Below are positions 34,901-47,159 of a stretch of 64,000 nucleotides of DNA, one piece after another; the first letter of the stretch is position 1, and each line of letters begins with the position of its first letter. Origin of the DNA: Thalassia testudinum (taxonomy: Eukaryota > Streptophyta > Magnoliopsida > Alismatales > Hydrocharitaceae); NCBI GenBank assembly GCA_037157565.1, contig JAZHRO010000055.1, forward strand, positions 39,649,001 to 39,713,000, given 5' to 3'. The notes beneath the pieces were generated by a model. It was not told where the DNA came from. It did not search any database and saw nothing but the letters and a program-made list of their open reading frames with translations. Made by a program: the position numbers and the translations under genes.

Positions 34901-36477
34901 CACTACAAGGATATGGGTATAACTGTCAATAAATTGCAATGTGCATACAACCGTCGATAAATTGCGACGCGAAATGTGGCATCGTGGTTACGTTGTCTCA
35001 ATGATTTTTAAACATAACCGAGGACATAAAGGTGGCTTCCCATCCGATATGTGGGCATCTTTGTCGATGGTTTCAAACTGACAACATTAATTTTCATTGA
35101 CAGTTATGTGAAAATCTTTGTGGTATTTCTTAATCTTGGCCGTCCTTAATACCATCAAGGATATTAATAATGTCAACGGTTTATAAAAACTATATTTTTT
35201 TTTCATCAGTTAATTAGCCGTCAACAAAATGTAGAATGTCAATAGGACACTATTACTGTCAATTCAAGAATCGAGGATAATAATCCTTTTTTTTAATTGT
35301 AAATTGAATTTTAGAGAGCACCTATATAAGTGAAAATCCTGTAAATAGAACAACCAAATAAACCATGATATTTAAAGTGAAAATTTTCATATAAACAATC
35401 AAGTGTTTAGAAAATGTATATAAATACATAAATCATGCTAGGGCACCTACGCCCCCAGCCCCACCCATATCGTCGTCATCATAACGATCCCTAAACTAAT
35501 GGAAGGAGGGATGATCAAGACCTCCTTGCTAAAGAATCCTAAAGAGCTCCTGAAAGGTTTGAATCAACAGCTACAACTATGCAGCCAACTCCTTAAACTG
35601 CATAGCAGACTCCCTAACCTAAGAGGTTAGGTCCTTGATCCGCTGCTTCTTCTCATCCCGACGGTGTGATGCCGCAATCTCCTTTCTCATCTCCACGATC
35701 TAAGCTGAAGACGACGATGCCCCCTTCCTCCTATACCAGCTATAGATAGTATCGCTCCTTCCTGCACTATGCATGAATCATCTGTTTTCGGGTGGCATGA
35801 TGGTCCAGAATGCCACCTCTACTATCATCGGCTGCTGACCAATACTAGAGGTGACATCTTCAGGAGGTTGCATTAAGTTTACCATATTGTCCTAAAAATA
35901 TTGAGTTATGTTAAGTAATATCATGTAATTGTAATTAAGAAGTAGAATATAAATTCTTTGTAATTTAACTTATATGTCACTGCTGGTATGTGTCATGAAG
36001 GCACTCTTTGTTCCCCTCATGTGTGACTTTGCTATGTATGGCCTCATTTACTTGACGACGTGTGAGAAGATGATGTTTTGGGTGGAAGGTGGAAAGGGAG
36101 GGAGTTGGGGCTAGGTGAAGGTTTTAAGTCAGATATTCTCAATAATTATCACACAAACTGTCACCTAATCAATTCAAAATAACATCAAATTTGCGGAAGG
36201 AGTAACGTCGACGGTTAGATTCAAAACCTAGGATGTCCCCATCCTCCTCAGTTATAAACCGAAGACATTAATATAATTGTCAACGGTTCACTCTAGAACC
36301 ATCAACTATTCAAATCGAAAAATTACTTTGTGGCTTCAACAATAATAACAATGCAACGGACACTATGGTCGGACTATTGTAGATGATTCACTTAAAAACC
36401 ATCGAGCATAATTAAATGGCAACGATTTTAAAGCCATCAATTACAGACCGTCAGTAATTGTGCATTTTCTTGTAGTG
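34901..36477 (-). mobile_element. Non-autonomous CACTA (En/Spm) transposon
   Basis: A 1577-bp element with terminal inverted repeats CACTACAAG / CTTGTAGTG and a 3-bp target duplication ATC on both sides (34898-34900, 36478-36480). Subterminal repeats such as AACCGTCGATAAATTGCGA and GACCGTCAGTAATTG lie inside both ends. Only a degraded ORF1-like segment remains; no TNP2 transposase. It inserted into an Athila-like remnant. Confidence 0.85.
35430..35795 (-). pseudogene. CACTA ORF1-like remnant (TNPA/Transposase_24 type)
   Basis: On the minus strand the frame reads a Ser/Lys-rich stretch, then MRKEIAASHRRDEKKQRIKD, several stops at likely Gln codons, and a C-terminal DRYDDDDMGGAGG. The Met/Glu/Lys/Arg helical segment followed by an Asp-rich, Gly-rich C-terminus resembles the second protein of plant CACTA elements, which binds subterminal repeats. 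Four or more TAG/TGA codons break it. Assignment rests on motif style and on its position inside a CACTA element. Confidence 0.5.
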
Positions 36478-36480
36478 ATC

Positions 36481-36830
36481 TTATACCTGAGCTTGATGAA
36501 CAAATTGTAATTTTGATATTGATCCTCTCAATGGAATTGATTGACACATCTTTATTGAGATTTGTGCCTAGCATAAGGCATTAAACTTAATGCTTGTTGG
36601 GAGCCAACCCAGCATAATTTTTCTTGTATATATTAGGAGTTACCTTAGCTTATATATATATATATATATTAAATTCCACTTTCAGGTTTGGAGCTAGTTG
36701 AGTTGCAATGTACCAACTCAGAGATCTTCAGGTGATTTCTACCCTTTCTCGTGCATATTTAGGCATACAATGAGGACATTGTATGAAATAGGCGTACGGG
36801 TGGTAATTTATGCTGGGTGATGCAAAAAAT
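36481..36830 (+). repeat. Athila-like remnant with conserved 3' motifs, right of CACTA
   Basis: Contains CTTGTTGGGAGCCAACCC (36593-36610), an AT microsatellite (36651-36670), the hairpin CATACAATG-AGGA-CATTGTATG (36764-36785, nine perfect pairs) and an AATAGGCGTACGGGTGG purine-rich tract. The same order is seen at 27755-27860 and 62465-62520. Confidence 0.6.
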
Positions 36831-38159
36831 ATGCATCTTGTTAAACGCAAGTTTTGATGTCGTTGTAACGCGTATCTTTGCAATCAACCTTTAAATTTAT
36901 ATTTCCTACATAGTGGAGTATCTAGGGTCATCCAAGGAGACCAATTCGTTAATCACAAAAATTGATTCTCTCTCTCACCTCTTAAATCAACAAATATCTT
37001 TTTGTATTTTTGATTTTGTTATTTTTAGGGTTTTTAGAAGTAGTCGGGCAATGGATGCAAATATTAGAGTACACTAAAGTATGCCTATCAACTACTCTAA
37101 AGTGACAAGAATGCCCTCTCTTCTAAGCTCACTTTAGGCAAGTGCGCCTAAGGTAATTAGAAGAGAGTTGCGATGCACTACAACTACAAGAATAACACAA
37201 AAAAAACACTAAGATAAAGACATGAACTTGGAAAGCAAAGAAAACTTGTATTAACTAGCAAGTAGATGTAATGTAGCTAAATGCTTGCTACATGAAAGAT
37301 AAGGAAATACTGGCTAATACAAGAAAAATAATAAGATAAAGAAGAAGGGGGGATTCTCTGGTAGAAGATCCAGATGGCCCTTGCTCCAAGTGTGGTTGCC
37401 CTACACTTGAAAAGAGTTTTCCTTCTCTTCCTTCTTCAATTGGCCTTCCTTCAAGCTCTCCTCCAAGGTGGGCATTAACCACCTTGTTGGCTCCTCCCTT
37501 GCCTAGCCGTCCCCTCAATGTAGAGAGCTCCTCCTCCTTGGCATGGCTAAGGGAGAAGGAAGTAGAAGAAGAAGACACAAAGGGGGTGGGTAGGTTGCCC
37601 CCTTGATCTTCTTCCCTCCTTCCTCTCCCTTGGCGTGAATGGAAAGGCTATGGTGGAACCTAAAACTAAGGAAGGGAGATGATGATATGGTGGTAGTTAA
37701 GGGGGGGTATTAATAGGAATGGATGAGGGGTGGTTGGCATGGAGATAGGTGTAGGGCTAGGATTGATTTTTAGGGTAGTTATGGGTGGTTATTTAGATCC
37801 TAGGGTGTAGATCATTTGGTGCCAACCCAATGTATGCAAAACGGGGGTGGTTAACTCCCATGGTGCCCTTTGAATTGGTGCCAAAAATGGCTTCTAGAAG
37901 AGGGCTTGGTTGGTGCCATTAGATGGAGGGTGTAGATGTGTTGTATGGGTAGGTGTATGGTGGTGATGAGGGGGCTTTTGGAGGGAAAGTGTTGGATGGC
38001 TATAGGTGATTTTGGCGTCAAAATGAAGGTGCCTTTTGGTGGTGTTAGTGGAGTGAAGAGGTATCATGGTGGTGGCACCAAGTTTGGAGAAGTAGGTGTA
38101 GGTAGGTAGCTTACTTGGTGGACTAGTTAGATGGTGTTTTAGAGTTATGTTTTTATGGC
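36831..38159 (-). repeat. Probable decayed LTR, minus orientation
   Basis: The left part (GTATCTAGGGTCATCCAAGGAGACC) resembles reversed U5 ends of Athila-type LTRs. The middle is GGTG/TGGT-rich. The short ORF at 37288-37578 on the minus strand has no recognisable domain. No boundaries could be confirmed. Confidence 0.3.
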
Positions 38160-38840
38160 TAAGGAGGTGGCTAGCTTAGCTAAGCTAAGCTAGCTTAGAT
38201 AGTAGGGAGTAGGGTAGAGAGGTAGAGGGAGCTGGGGTTTTGAGAGAGAAGAGTTGGAGGAAGTAGTCTTGAGCCACATTGGAGCTGGTGGCTACTGAAG
38301 AGAATTGCAGGGAGCTACCTTAGCTGGCTTAGTTTGCTAGTTCTTTGTTAGCTGCAAAGCCAAGCTAAGATGAGTTGGCTTCTGCTGAAATGAGCTAAAG
38401 TGAGCTGGGTCTGGTCTTCCCGAAGTATACCTAGCTAGTTGGAGTAGTTAGCTTAGGTCAAGTAGGTCAGCTCAACTTAAAAGTTGACCTGAGTTAAGCC
38501 TCCGGGAGCTAGACTTGAGCTGGACTGAGCTGGTTGATGACTTCTTCAGTTGACTAGGTCTAGCTAGTTGATTGCAGTAGCTATTCCTAGTCAGGTTGAT
38601 CTTCTAGTGAACTCTTTTGAACTGGAGGAGCTGGAATGGAGCTGGGATCAACTAACTTGAGCTAGTTTGAGCTGCTATCCAGCTAAGGTGAGCTGAATAG
38701 AGCTAAGGTGAACTAGTTAGAGCTACCATTCAGCTGAGATGAGCTGAATGGAGCTAGGGATGAGTTGATCCAGCTAGAATGAGCTAGAAACTAGCTAAGA
38801 TGAGCTGGATCTAGCTGGGGATCCAGCTGATATGAGCTTC
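38160..38840. repeat. AGCT-saturated cryptic repeat
   Basis: I count about 39 AGCT tetramers in about 680 bp, where two or three are expected by chance. Longer words such as GATGAGCTGAATGGAGCTA and GAGCTAAGGTGAGCTG recur with variation, in part as degenerate tandem units of 20-30 bp. No ORF. Confidence 0.8.
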
Positions 38841-39159
38841 TTATTCATCTTCTGCCTTCATGAGTGCCAAGGTATGTAGGATCTCACTTTCTCTCTATCC
38901 CTGACACTCAAGTAAACACATAAAAAAAATACAACTAAAATGCAATGCATGCCTATCCTAGGTAAACGCCTAAATGCAGCCCGAAAATCCATTTGCAGAG
39001 TTAAAACAATAAGAGCTAGATCTGTTTTAGGATATAAGAATAATGATAAACTGGCATTTATCACTGAGTTACCTTTGTTTAGCCTCTACAAATTCAAAAA
39101 GAAAAAGAAAAAAAGAGAAACAATGCATAATTGAGTTAGGACCTTAAGAATTAGGTATT
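38841..39159. other. Unassigned AT-rich sequence
   Basis: No supported gene. Short frames at 38858-39064 and 38940-39134 are unremarkable. Confidence 0.4.
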
Positions 39160-39520
39160 TAGAGGGCCTACTCAGAGGTGATGTTAGTGGGGGCATATCC
39201 CCCTTCAAGTATTTGTGGAAGTTTTTTGAAAGATTTATCCTATAAAAAATCACAATAACTTCCACTCTCATTTTTAATATTAAACAAATACCCACTAGCA
39301 TCCTCCATTCTTACTTTTAATATTAAATAAATATCCACTAACATCCACCACTCCCACTTTTAATATTAAATAGATACCCACTAATATCACATCAATACAC
39401 CAATGATTTTATCCCATCACTTAACCCCCTACTTATTCCATCATCAAACAAACACCCCTCTCCACTTATCCTATCCCTATAGTACTATTTTATTCTGTGT
39501 CCAACCGTGCCCTTAGGATT
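39160..39520. mobile_element. Possible MITE with internal 44-bp tandem repeats
   Basis: Three degenerate ~44-bp units at 39260-39390 share ACTTTTAATATTAAATA(A/G)ATA. The reverse strand reads GGGTGTTTGTTTGATGATGGAATAAG, a word style common in plant hAT-type MITEs, and ends GGGCACGGTTGGACACAG. The terminal inverted repeat is very short (GGGC) and the target duplication is unclear. Confidence 0.3.
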
Positions 39521-39972
39521 ATGTTTTGAAAGTTTACCAAGTACTCGTCAAGTTATGTTCAACTTAATCAAGTAGGGTAATGTCGTAAATATGAGTTTGT
39601 GCCTTATAACTTTTAAGGAATTTCATGACTAAGGCTTTAAACTGATAAGGTAGAAAGTATATGGGTCATTATCCACCCCATGGTTTGGGAATCTTTGAAA
39701 AATTGAGTATCTGGAACTTACAAGCACACTGAGTCGGTTTGTGGGCAACTACCTATTGAAAGCTTGATTTTCAATCAAGCTTAGAAATGAGGGTCTGATT
39801 AATTAATCAAACTTAATTCTCTATTTAAACTTCAAAACCCTTACGGGTGTGGTTGTCATATTGCACTAGGTATGCTCCTTAGAAGTAGGGTGTTCAGAGT
39901 CCAACCTTGCATCCTGATCTCCTCTAAGCCTTGTCTAGGGAATGCTCTTGAACAAGATTTGAAGGAGCCACC
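39521..39972. other. Unassigned sequence with two short palindromes
   Basis: A hairpin of AAGCTTGATT with a 3-base loop and exact complement lies at 39760-39782. TGATTAATTAATCA follows soon after. No coding signal. Confidence 0.45.
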
Positions 39973-42900
39973 TGATAAATTCATATTTAATTAGCTAACT
40001 CATGCCTAATTTATGTTGGTTAAGGGACTATTATGCATAATTGCATTAGATTAGTAGGTATTAGTGCATCATAATATAAATAGTGCATTTTAGGTTAATT
40101 ATTGTATATTGAAGCTTAATTGTTTAATGTACATTGATGCATGTTTCTTTTCTTCACAGGTGTAATTAGGCTAACCTAACCTATTCTCACATCACCTAAT
40201 CTAATTAGATCACCTAAGCTAGCCCACTCCACTTGGCTATCCACTACATTCTTGCCACTTCACCTAAGCCTCCACAAAACCTTAAGTTTGGTGCCACATC
40301 TGATTTTTCCACCTAAAAGTCCATGCGAACTTCAAGTTCAATTCTAAGCCTCCATCCTAAGGTGATTTAATACTACCCTCCACTTTAGTTCATGCCACCC
40401 TTACTTGTAAAGCCCTAAGTCTATCCCTCCACATCCAAAACCCACAGCTAATGGATCTCCAATCTCCACCCTTCATCCAACACCCACTTCAATCCCAACC
40501 ATTCATCATCTTGACCTAACTAACCTAGCATGATCCATAGTCCACACCACCAACAAACACCATCCTACCCTTCCACCTTCCAACTTCAAATCTTCACCTT
40601 CAATCAACATCATTCCAAGGCACCTAAATTCCACCAATCACATTAGTTGCCCTCTTCTATATAAACCCACCTACCCCCTTGACAGTTAGCATCTTTATCT
40701 TCCTCACCATCTCTACATGACAACTCTCTTCCTCCCTCCACCAAGCCTCCTCCACAATCTCTCCCTCTACTTCTCCCTCTCCATCTCCATCTTCCGCTAC
40801 ATCTCCACTTCTCCACAAGCATCTTCCTCACCAACGGTGGTTGTTGACGGGCTTCTCCACCACCATCACAAATCCTCCGGAAACTTTCACTTTAATCTCC
40901 TAATCTTCACCTTTTCTTTTACTGCTTATTCTTGCTTCTCTTTCTCTATAGTTGTAATACTTGAACTCCACCTTTTGATTTTAATAAAAGTTTTTGTTCT
41001 CCCTTGATCTTTATTGCTTTAGATTCTACTTGTTTCTTTACATTGTTTTCATTGCAAAAAATTACAAATAAATCAAATATATATAAAAACCAAAAAAAGT
41101 TATCCTTAGTTCACATTTACATTAGTTTTGTTTTCTCTTAGATCTGGATGTACAACTTCAAAAATTCATTCCAACGACTCTATATTTTCAAAAATCATGA
41201 AATTATTTCTAAGGGTGCATTTTTAAGTCTATTTGAGCTCTATCAAATCTCAGGGTGTAATTCGTTATAGTTTGTTTTCAAGAATTCACAAACTAATATG
41301 GGGTCAATCTACCCAATAGAATTGATTTTTGTCAACTTTCCTTAATTTTATACATATTCAAATTGTGTGAAATAACTTCCATTACTTCTCCTTTGAAATC
41401 AGAAATTTCATACAAAATCCAAGATTTTTTGTGGCGGCATTAATTTTGGTCTTGGGTTAGTTACTCGAGTAGGCTTAGTTTTGACTTTTCTAACGAGGTC
41501 CTAATTAAAAATCCCACAAAAGTATGAAAAAATATACGAAAATTCCAAAAATATTCGTGAATACTTAGGACTTGTTAGGAAGCATTTTAAGCCAATCGCT
41601 TCTCTAAGATGGACTTAGACTCATGAATTATTTGCTTTTTATCATTCTGAGTTTAGTACAAATTAATAAAGCAATCGCATTAAGCTTACGCTACAGCGAT
41701 GAAATTAACCTATACTAGTTTGCAACGATCACAACCTTCCTAGAAAAATACAAGAAAAAGTAGTAAAAAAAAAGAGAGTTGTGGATAAAGGTAGTATAAG
41801 GAGTTTTTATTAAAATTAAAAAAAAATAGAAAAGTGAAATTAAGTAGTTAAAGGAAGGAAATAAAAGATACCAAAAGATGTAATCGGAGAGATATACACG
41901 GAACCAGCTCTAATGTTGACCCTAGAATTAGGTAAAAATAAAAGATGCCAAATGGCACAACTGGAGACATATATACGGAATTCAATCTAGTGTTGACCTT
42001 GAGATAGAAATGAGAAGGGAGAAAGCTACTAGCCTTTAGTAAGGTAAAGTCGAAGGCAGGATTTGGAGGAGTGAAGGGGGTCTAAGGCTTTAGAGAAGGA
42101 TGGAGTTTACACCAAAAGGTAAACTCATGAGTCACCACTGGTCAAGTCAATTTCACATGCACAGGTAGTTAAGGTTCATTTTCTTACAAACGATGGGTGG
42201 ATTTATGAGCCGTAGAAACTACCTTAGAAGTTGAAAACTAAACTTACAGGGAGCGGAAAAGACGAGGGCAACTCGTATTTTAGCCATGATCCTAGTGTTG
42301 TTGAGTCTTGAGGTATAAACTTGCATTCGTATTTCCTAAAGTAGTGATAACTGATATCTTTTGACTCTTGAGTCTTAATTTGAATTACATTGCACTAGTT
42401 CTTTTGTTATGCTCGAGAACTAGCAAACGTTAGGCATAAGGACATGATGAATTCATATTTTATTAGCTAAACTATGCTTAATTTATGTTAGTCTATAATA
42501 AACATTGCATATTTGCATTAGATTAAGGCCCAATTAACGCATCTCAGGCTTAGTCATGCATTAAAGGTTGATTTGTGCACCTTTTTCTCTAGCTAAACAT
42601 TTTCTAAGTAACCAGCCGGTTAGGACATTGCGCACCGTTGATCATTTTGTTTTTCATTTTTAAGTATAAAATTACGAGAATTGAAATCCATTTAAATGGT
42701 TTTGCAATCAAAGGATGAATATTGACATCTAACCGTTTTAAAGGATGGATTCATAAATGTCCCAAAATTCATTATTTAAGCATTTTTCCGCAAAATCTTT
42801 TTCCTCCATTTTAAGAAATCCCCCACGTCTTTAAATAATCGTCCCCTCTCACTCCTCGTCCGCTCGCTCGTCACGCGATGCATTCAGCCCAAAAGGAATT

Positions 42901-44213
42901 AGTACTATGCACAAGATCCCAAAACCACGGTGGAGATCCCCACTGGATGCGTTGGAAGGAGGAGCCAAAGTCAAGCAAAGGGACGTGGACCTCTTCCTCT
43001 CCCCATGGAATTTTGCTTCCACACTACGTACAACTCCGATCAACCCATTATCATGTTTTCTTTTGCTTGCTGGAATGATATAGAAGACCTGAAAAAAAAA
43101 AAGGTCATTCTCGGGAAGATGGAAATCAAAAAGTAAACAAGAAGTTAAGCTCGTTAGGGGAACTTTCTTCGATATAATTATCTGCGTCATATGTATAGAT
43201 GTACGTTCAGAGTACTCGTATATGCATGCAAGGCTGAGAGAAGAAGCAAGCTTAATTATTAATTAGTTGCCTTCCTATTAAAATCAAGTACTGTTATCAG
43301 GTTCCATATATATATATATGGCCACTGATCACTGCTAGTTATAAATTGGAAGGGAAGGCTGTGAAATTTATAGTCCTCAAGAGATATTCGATGATATCTA
43401 CATATATATGCTTGGTGGAATTACACGTACGCTTAAACTCTCCGCTGGATTTCAGCTGTATTTTTATGCCATCTTTTCTTTGTTGGTTTCTTGTGTGGGT
43501 GCGTTTTTTTTGTGGCGTGAAGCTTGTAGGAGGATTGCTGTCGCCTGAGTCCTATTCCAGAGGACCCCACGGAGGAAGGAGTTAAAATTGCTTGCTGCTT
43601 GAGACATAGGCCGGTGGCAAACATATGCCGTAAGTTTAGGACCACCTTGGCCTGCCTGGTACAATGACAATAAGGGGGGCCGCCCCTCTGGCCTTGGCTT
43701 TTCTCTTTTTTCTTTTTCTTTTTCTTTTTCTTCATGTTCTTCTTAAAGGAGGCCATGGCTCGATCGGAATAGTATCTGTTACATGATGGCCATCTCAAAA
43801 TGGGACTCAGCTATACTACTTTTTTAATAAACCTGAATAAAATACTCTAAGAAGGCTTCCTTTACGTTGAGCGCTTGAGCATCTGGTACCATGCTAAAAG
43901 CCTACAAGACTAACCCATTGGGCTAGCCTATGGAATCAAGATAGGCACTAGTAATCATCCATTTTAATTTGTAATGCCCTAACCACCTAAATTATAACAC
44001 ATATCGTCGGGGTTAATTTACTAACGGTAAAGGTGCAAAACTTTACTTAATAATTGCACCTTTTACCACAGATGATTATGCCAACATTCATAATTTAAAA
44101 TTGAGGCGCATCATTCATTTACCATTCCTCGTAACAAAACACAATATGCCTGAAATACATTGCTCTTGCCCTCCTTTGCATAAGAACGAGGAGGAGGATA
44201 ATGAATCACGATG
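39973..44213 (+). repeat. Long dispersed repeat, copy B (deleted LTR element)
   Basis: Counterpart of 18640-22917, here with an extra 5' end that starts TGATAAATTCATATTTAATT like a diverged version of the LTR start at 42445. It has CCAAT (40634-40638) and TATATAAA (40658-40665) promoter-like signals, an AATAAAAG polyadenylation-like site near 40982, the Athila-like 3' non-coding words (41890-42010), and a 3' LTR-like segment (42445-44213). No gag, pol or primer site was seen. It may be a deletion derivative that transposed, or one half of a segmental duplication. Confidence 0.55.
40658..40665 (+). promoter_or_regulatory. LTR TATA box in copy B
   Basis: TATATAAA about 20 bases after CCAAT (40634-40638). 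Copy A has TTTGTATAAACC at the equivalent place (about 19091). Confidence 0.5.
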
Positions 44214-44399
44214 CCTAATACAAGAGAACTTGACAATTTAAGATTCCTATTATCATCTAGATTACTTAGTATGCTGAGAGATAATTAGAACTCTTCCAAG
44301 GATCGAAACCCTTCAGACACAGAACTCGGTTAATCCTCCACTTCCTCATGTAAGAATATTTGTTTGTCATATGAATTCCATAAAAGTTTTGGGGTCAAA

Positions 44400-44870
44400 T
44401 TAAGGTGAGCTTCCATGTAAAGTCATGAAGTGGACAAGATTTGATATATTTATTGAATATAGTGGAATATGCATCAAAAGGCCATTTGTCTCTCCATTAC
44501 TGTAGGGAGACTTTACGAAGGTGGTTTTCACGTAGAATGCTCTTAGGCAAGGATACCCCTTTTCTCGATCCTTTCCATTTTGGTTATGAATTCTTGCTCC
44601 CATCTTATTTGGTTTTAGGTTCAAGCAACCTTAGTTTACTAATTAGCATGCCTAAGGTCGAAGGAGACCACTTCTTTTAAATTTATTGTCTGTAGATAAA
44701 TTTTCAATCTTTGCTCAAGCTTACCGAAAGTTAGCAGAGAATACCAGAGGGTTGATGGAGGTTTTAGGTCAATTGTCAAGATTTAAGATAAGTATGAATA
44801 AGAGACAAGTCCACTTAACTAAGGGCATAACTAATAGTGGGAGATCTGCTTACATTCAGGCATGCTAGAA
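44400..44870 (+). pseudogene. LINE reverse transcriptase remnant
   Basis: Weak but specific similarity to plant L1-type RT. One frame reads RQGYPFSRSFPF near 44545-44580, matching the RQGDPLSPFLF block. About 100 bases on, DKFSIFAQAYRKLAENTRGL then a VLGQLSRFKISMNK block match the region just after the YADD box. Frameshifts and stops separate these pieces. No ends or poly(A) tail were identified. Confidence 0.55.
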
Positions 44871-45077
44871 GGCTAATTACTACTAACAAGATGTTTAACC
44901 ATGCTAGTTGATAGGTGCACTCGTAAAATGGAATTTCAAGACTCTTTCCTGGAAGCGACATATGCAATTACCTAAATGGTTTAATTATTGAAGGCCTCCG
45001 TTCTTTCTAGATGCCTTGTGTGGTCATCCATGGAATGTAATTGAAAAAATCCAAAGGGTATGTTTAAATTTTTTTTG

Positions 45078-45079
<2 letters not shown>

Positions 45080-45133
<54 letters not shown>
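45080..45133. repeat. (TA)n microsatellite
   Basis: About 54 bp of uninterrupted TA dinucleotides. Confidence 0.97.
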
Positions 45134-45137
<4 letters not shown>

Positions 45138-45314
45138 CGAAACTTTGAAAAAGATGTACATATCCCTATTTATTTTGTATATGCATATATGTCCTTTGTA
45201 TTGGCGTATGTGCCTTCATAAATTTCAATTTGCTAATTTGCATACCCTTCAAAAAAGATGTGGTAAAAATTGAAGGTTATTTTTAGCAAACACCCTAACT
45301 TTATCTTCTTATTT

Positions 45315-45660
45315 CACTACAACAAAGAAGAATTTTGATCACGATTGAAAATTGTAACGAAAATCCTAAGAACCGTCAAGAGTTTTAGTCACGATTCCAT
45401 TCAAAATCATAACCAAAAGTTTTTGGTCATAGTTCCACCCAAAAATGTGTCTAAAGCCACCTCACCTTGACTAGCTTCAAGAGCTTTTGGCTATGATTAA
45501 AAACCTTAACTAAAGACATTTGGTTGTGATGGTTCTTAAATTGTGACCAAAGAGTTTTGGTCAGGATTTGTGAATCATCACCAAAGAGTTTTGGTCATGG
45601 TTTGTGAACCATCACCAAAAGTCTTTGAACCATGAACAAAACACATTTCCATGAAAAAAA
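45315..45660 (+). mobile_element. CACTA-like end with subterminal repeats
   Basis: Starts CACTACAACAAAGAAG, then at least six copies in either orientation of TTTTGGTCA(C/T)GATT / AATC(G/A)TGACCAAA-type repeats within 330 bp. Such crowding of short subterminal repeats behind a CACTA terminus is typical of En/Spm elements. The opposite terminus was not found. Confidence 0.5.
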
Positions 45661-47159
45661 TGTATATACATTTATTTTTTATATATTTCAACAGGAAACC
45701 CATATAACTTACCATTTATGTTTACCCCACAAATAAAAACATATTTTATATAATTTTTTCCTACAATCATGTACCACACAATCATCTTTCACAACATACA
45801 TAAATACTCATTTATCAAAAAAATACATGTACAACAATTTACAAATACATAACACATACACATGATTCACAAAATTTTTAAATAAGTTAACATGAATTAT
45901 AAATGGGAGAAATGTATACATATGAGATTACACATGTTGTGAAAATAAAAATAAAAGATCAGCTGTGTAACGACTTCTATGCTACCTATCCCAGATCCCT
46001 CCAAGCCATCATCGAGGAAGGAAGAATGATTTGTGATAACCTCACCCCAATGTACGTGAATCATCATTTAGAGCAAGATCTCAAGAAAGCAGCTTCTCAT
46101 CACTACACAAAAATGATGGGATACAAATAAGATATATCTGAAGAAATCTAAAAAAACTACAATAGATGAAAGTTAGGCTCCAAATAGGACATGAAGCTCT
46201 AGCTAACTAGATAGAAAAAGCATGTATTAGATGGAAAAAAAGGCAAAGCAACAATCACAAGAAACTCCTTACTGGGCAGTATTGTAGCATTGAATTTGTA
46301 AATTCAAGCACACTGGTTGATAAATGGTTGATAAGCGCCTATGACCAAATGGTTGATAACTTCAGGAACATTAACCTTGTAAATTGATTTTAATACTAAA
46401 CGTATGTTACTGAAATAAACAAAGAAAGTGGTCACAACTTCAACATGCTACTAATAGTTCCTATGTTACTAAATGCACTCTAATGGGTGTATGGTGAATG
46501 AGAACACTTGGACATTAAAAGGAATTCTACACCAATTGATGGGGCTTCAAACTCATTAACTAGGTCCATGTGTTGTGTGGTATTCGTATGCCATACAGGG
46601 TATTAACCTTTGACTTTCCCTTTTCTACTCTGATGCACTACAACATCTTTGTAAGCGAAGAAAAGAAACTCGTTTACATTTTTAATTTCACCAAAAGCAT
46701 TTAATATACTGTTGGCATTTTGTGTTATTTGCTGCCAAGTAAATTCTTGCCCATGATTACTTGTTTGTGTATTTTCCCATCTTGTCTCTGTTACAGTAAT
46801 CATCATCCCTTTACTATTTTATTTTAGGTTGAGGATCAGATTCAAGCATCAAAGCATATTACCTCATTGAATTCTATGCTTGAGCAAGATATTCAATAAA
46901 ATTCTGTTAAAAAATCTGGAAGCCATACAAGGAATCCTCTAAGGGTCAAGCATGGATTTGATATGATCAGGCTACTCTTGAGAACAGTTTTATTAGTACC
47001 ACTTAGGTTAATAATAGATAATATAAAACAATAAATTAGTATCACTCAAGTTCCTATAATGATGTATAGAATAGTGCACAAGATGGGCCCAAAGCTGTAA
47101 GCTTATTCTTAAAAGGAGTCCCATAAGTTTTCTTTTCCACATTTTGGTCTTGATCATCT
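45661..47159. other. Unassigned AT-rich sequence
   Basis: Short frames (for example 45903-46130 plus and 46603-46806 minus) have no recognisable motif. CACTACA words at about 46094 and 46635 lack subterminal repeats. Confidence 0.45.

Noticed and set aside
43433..43798. Minus-strand ORF beginning with a poly-Lys run
   Set aside because: The Lys run is the TTTTTC microsatellite read in reverse; a related but differently broken frame occurs in copy A at 21971-22354, so no constraint is evident.
46087..46640. Extra CACTACA words as possible CACTA termini
   Set aside because: No subterminal repeats or matching inverted end; the 7-base word is expected by chance in this much sequence.
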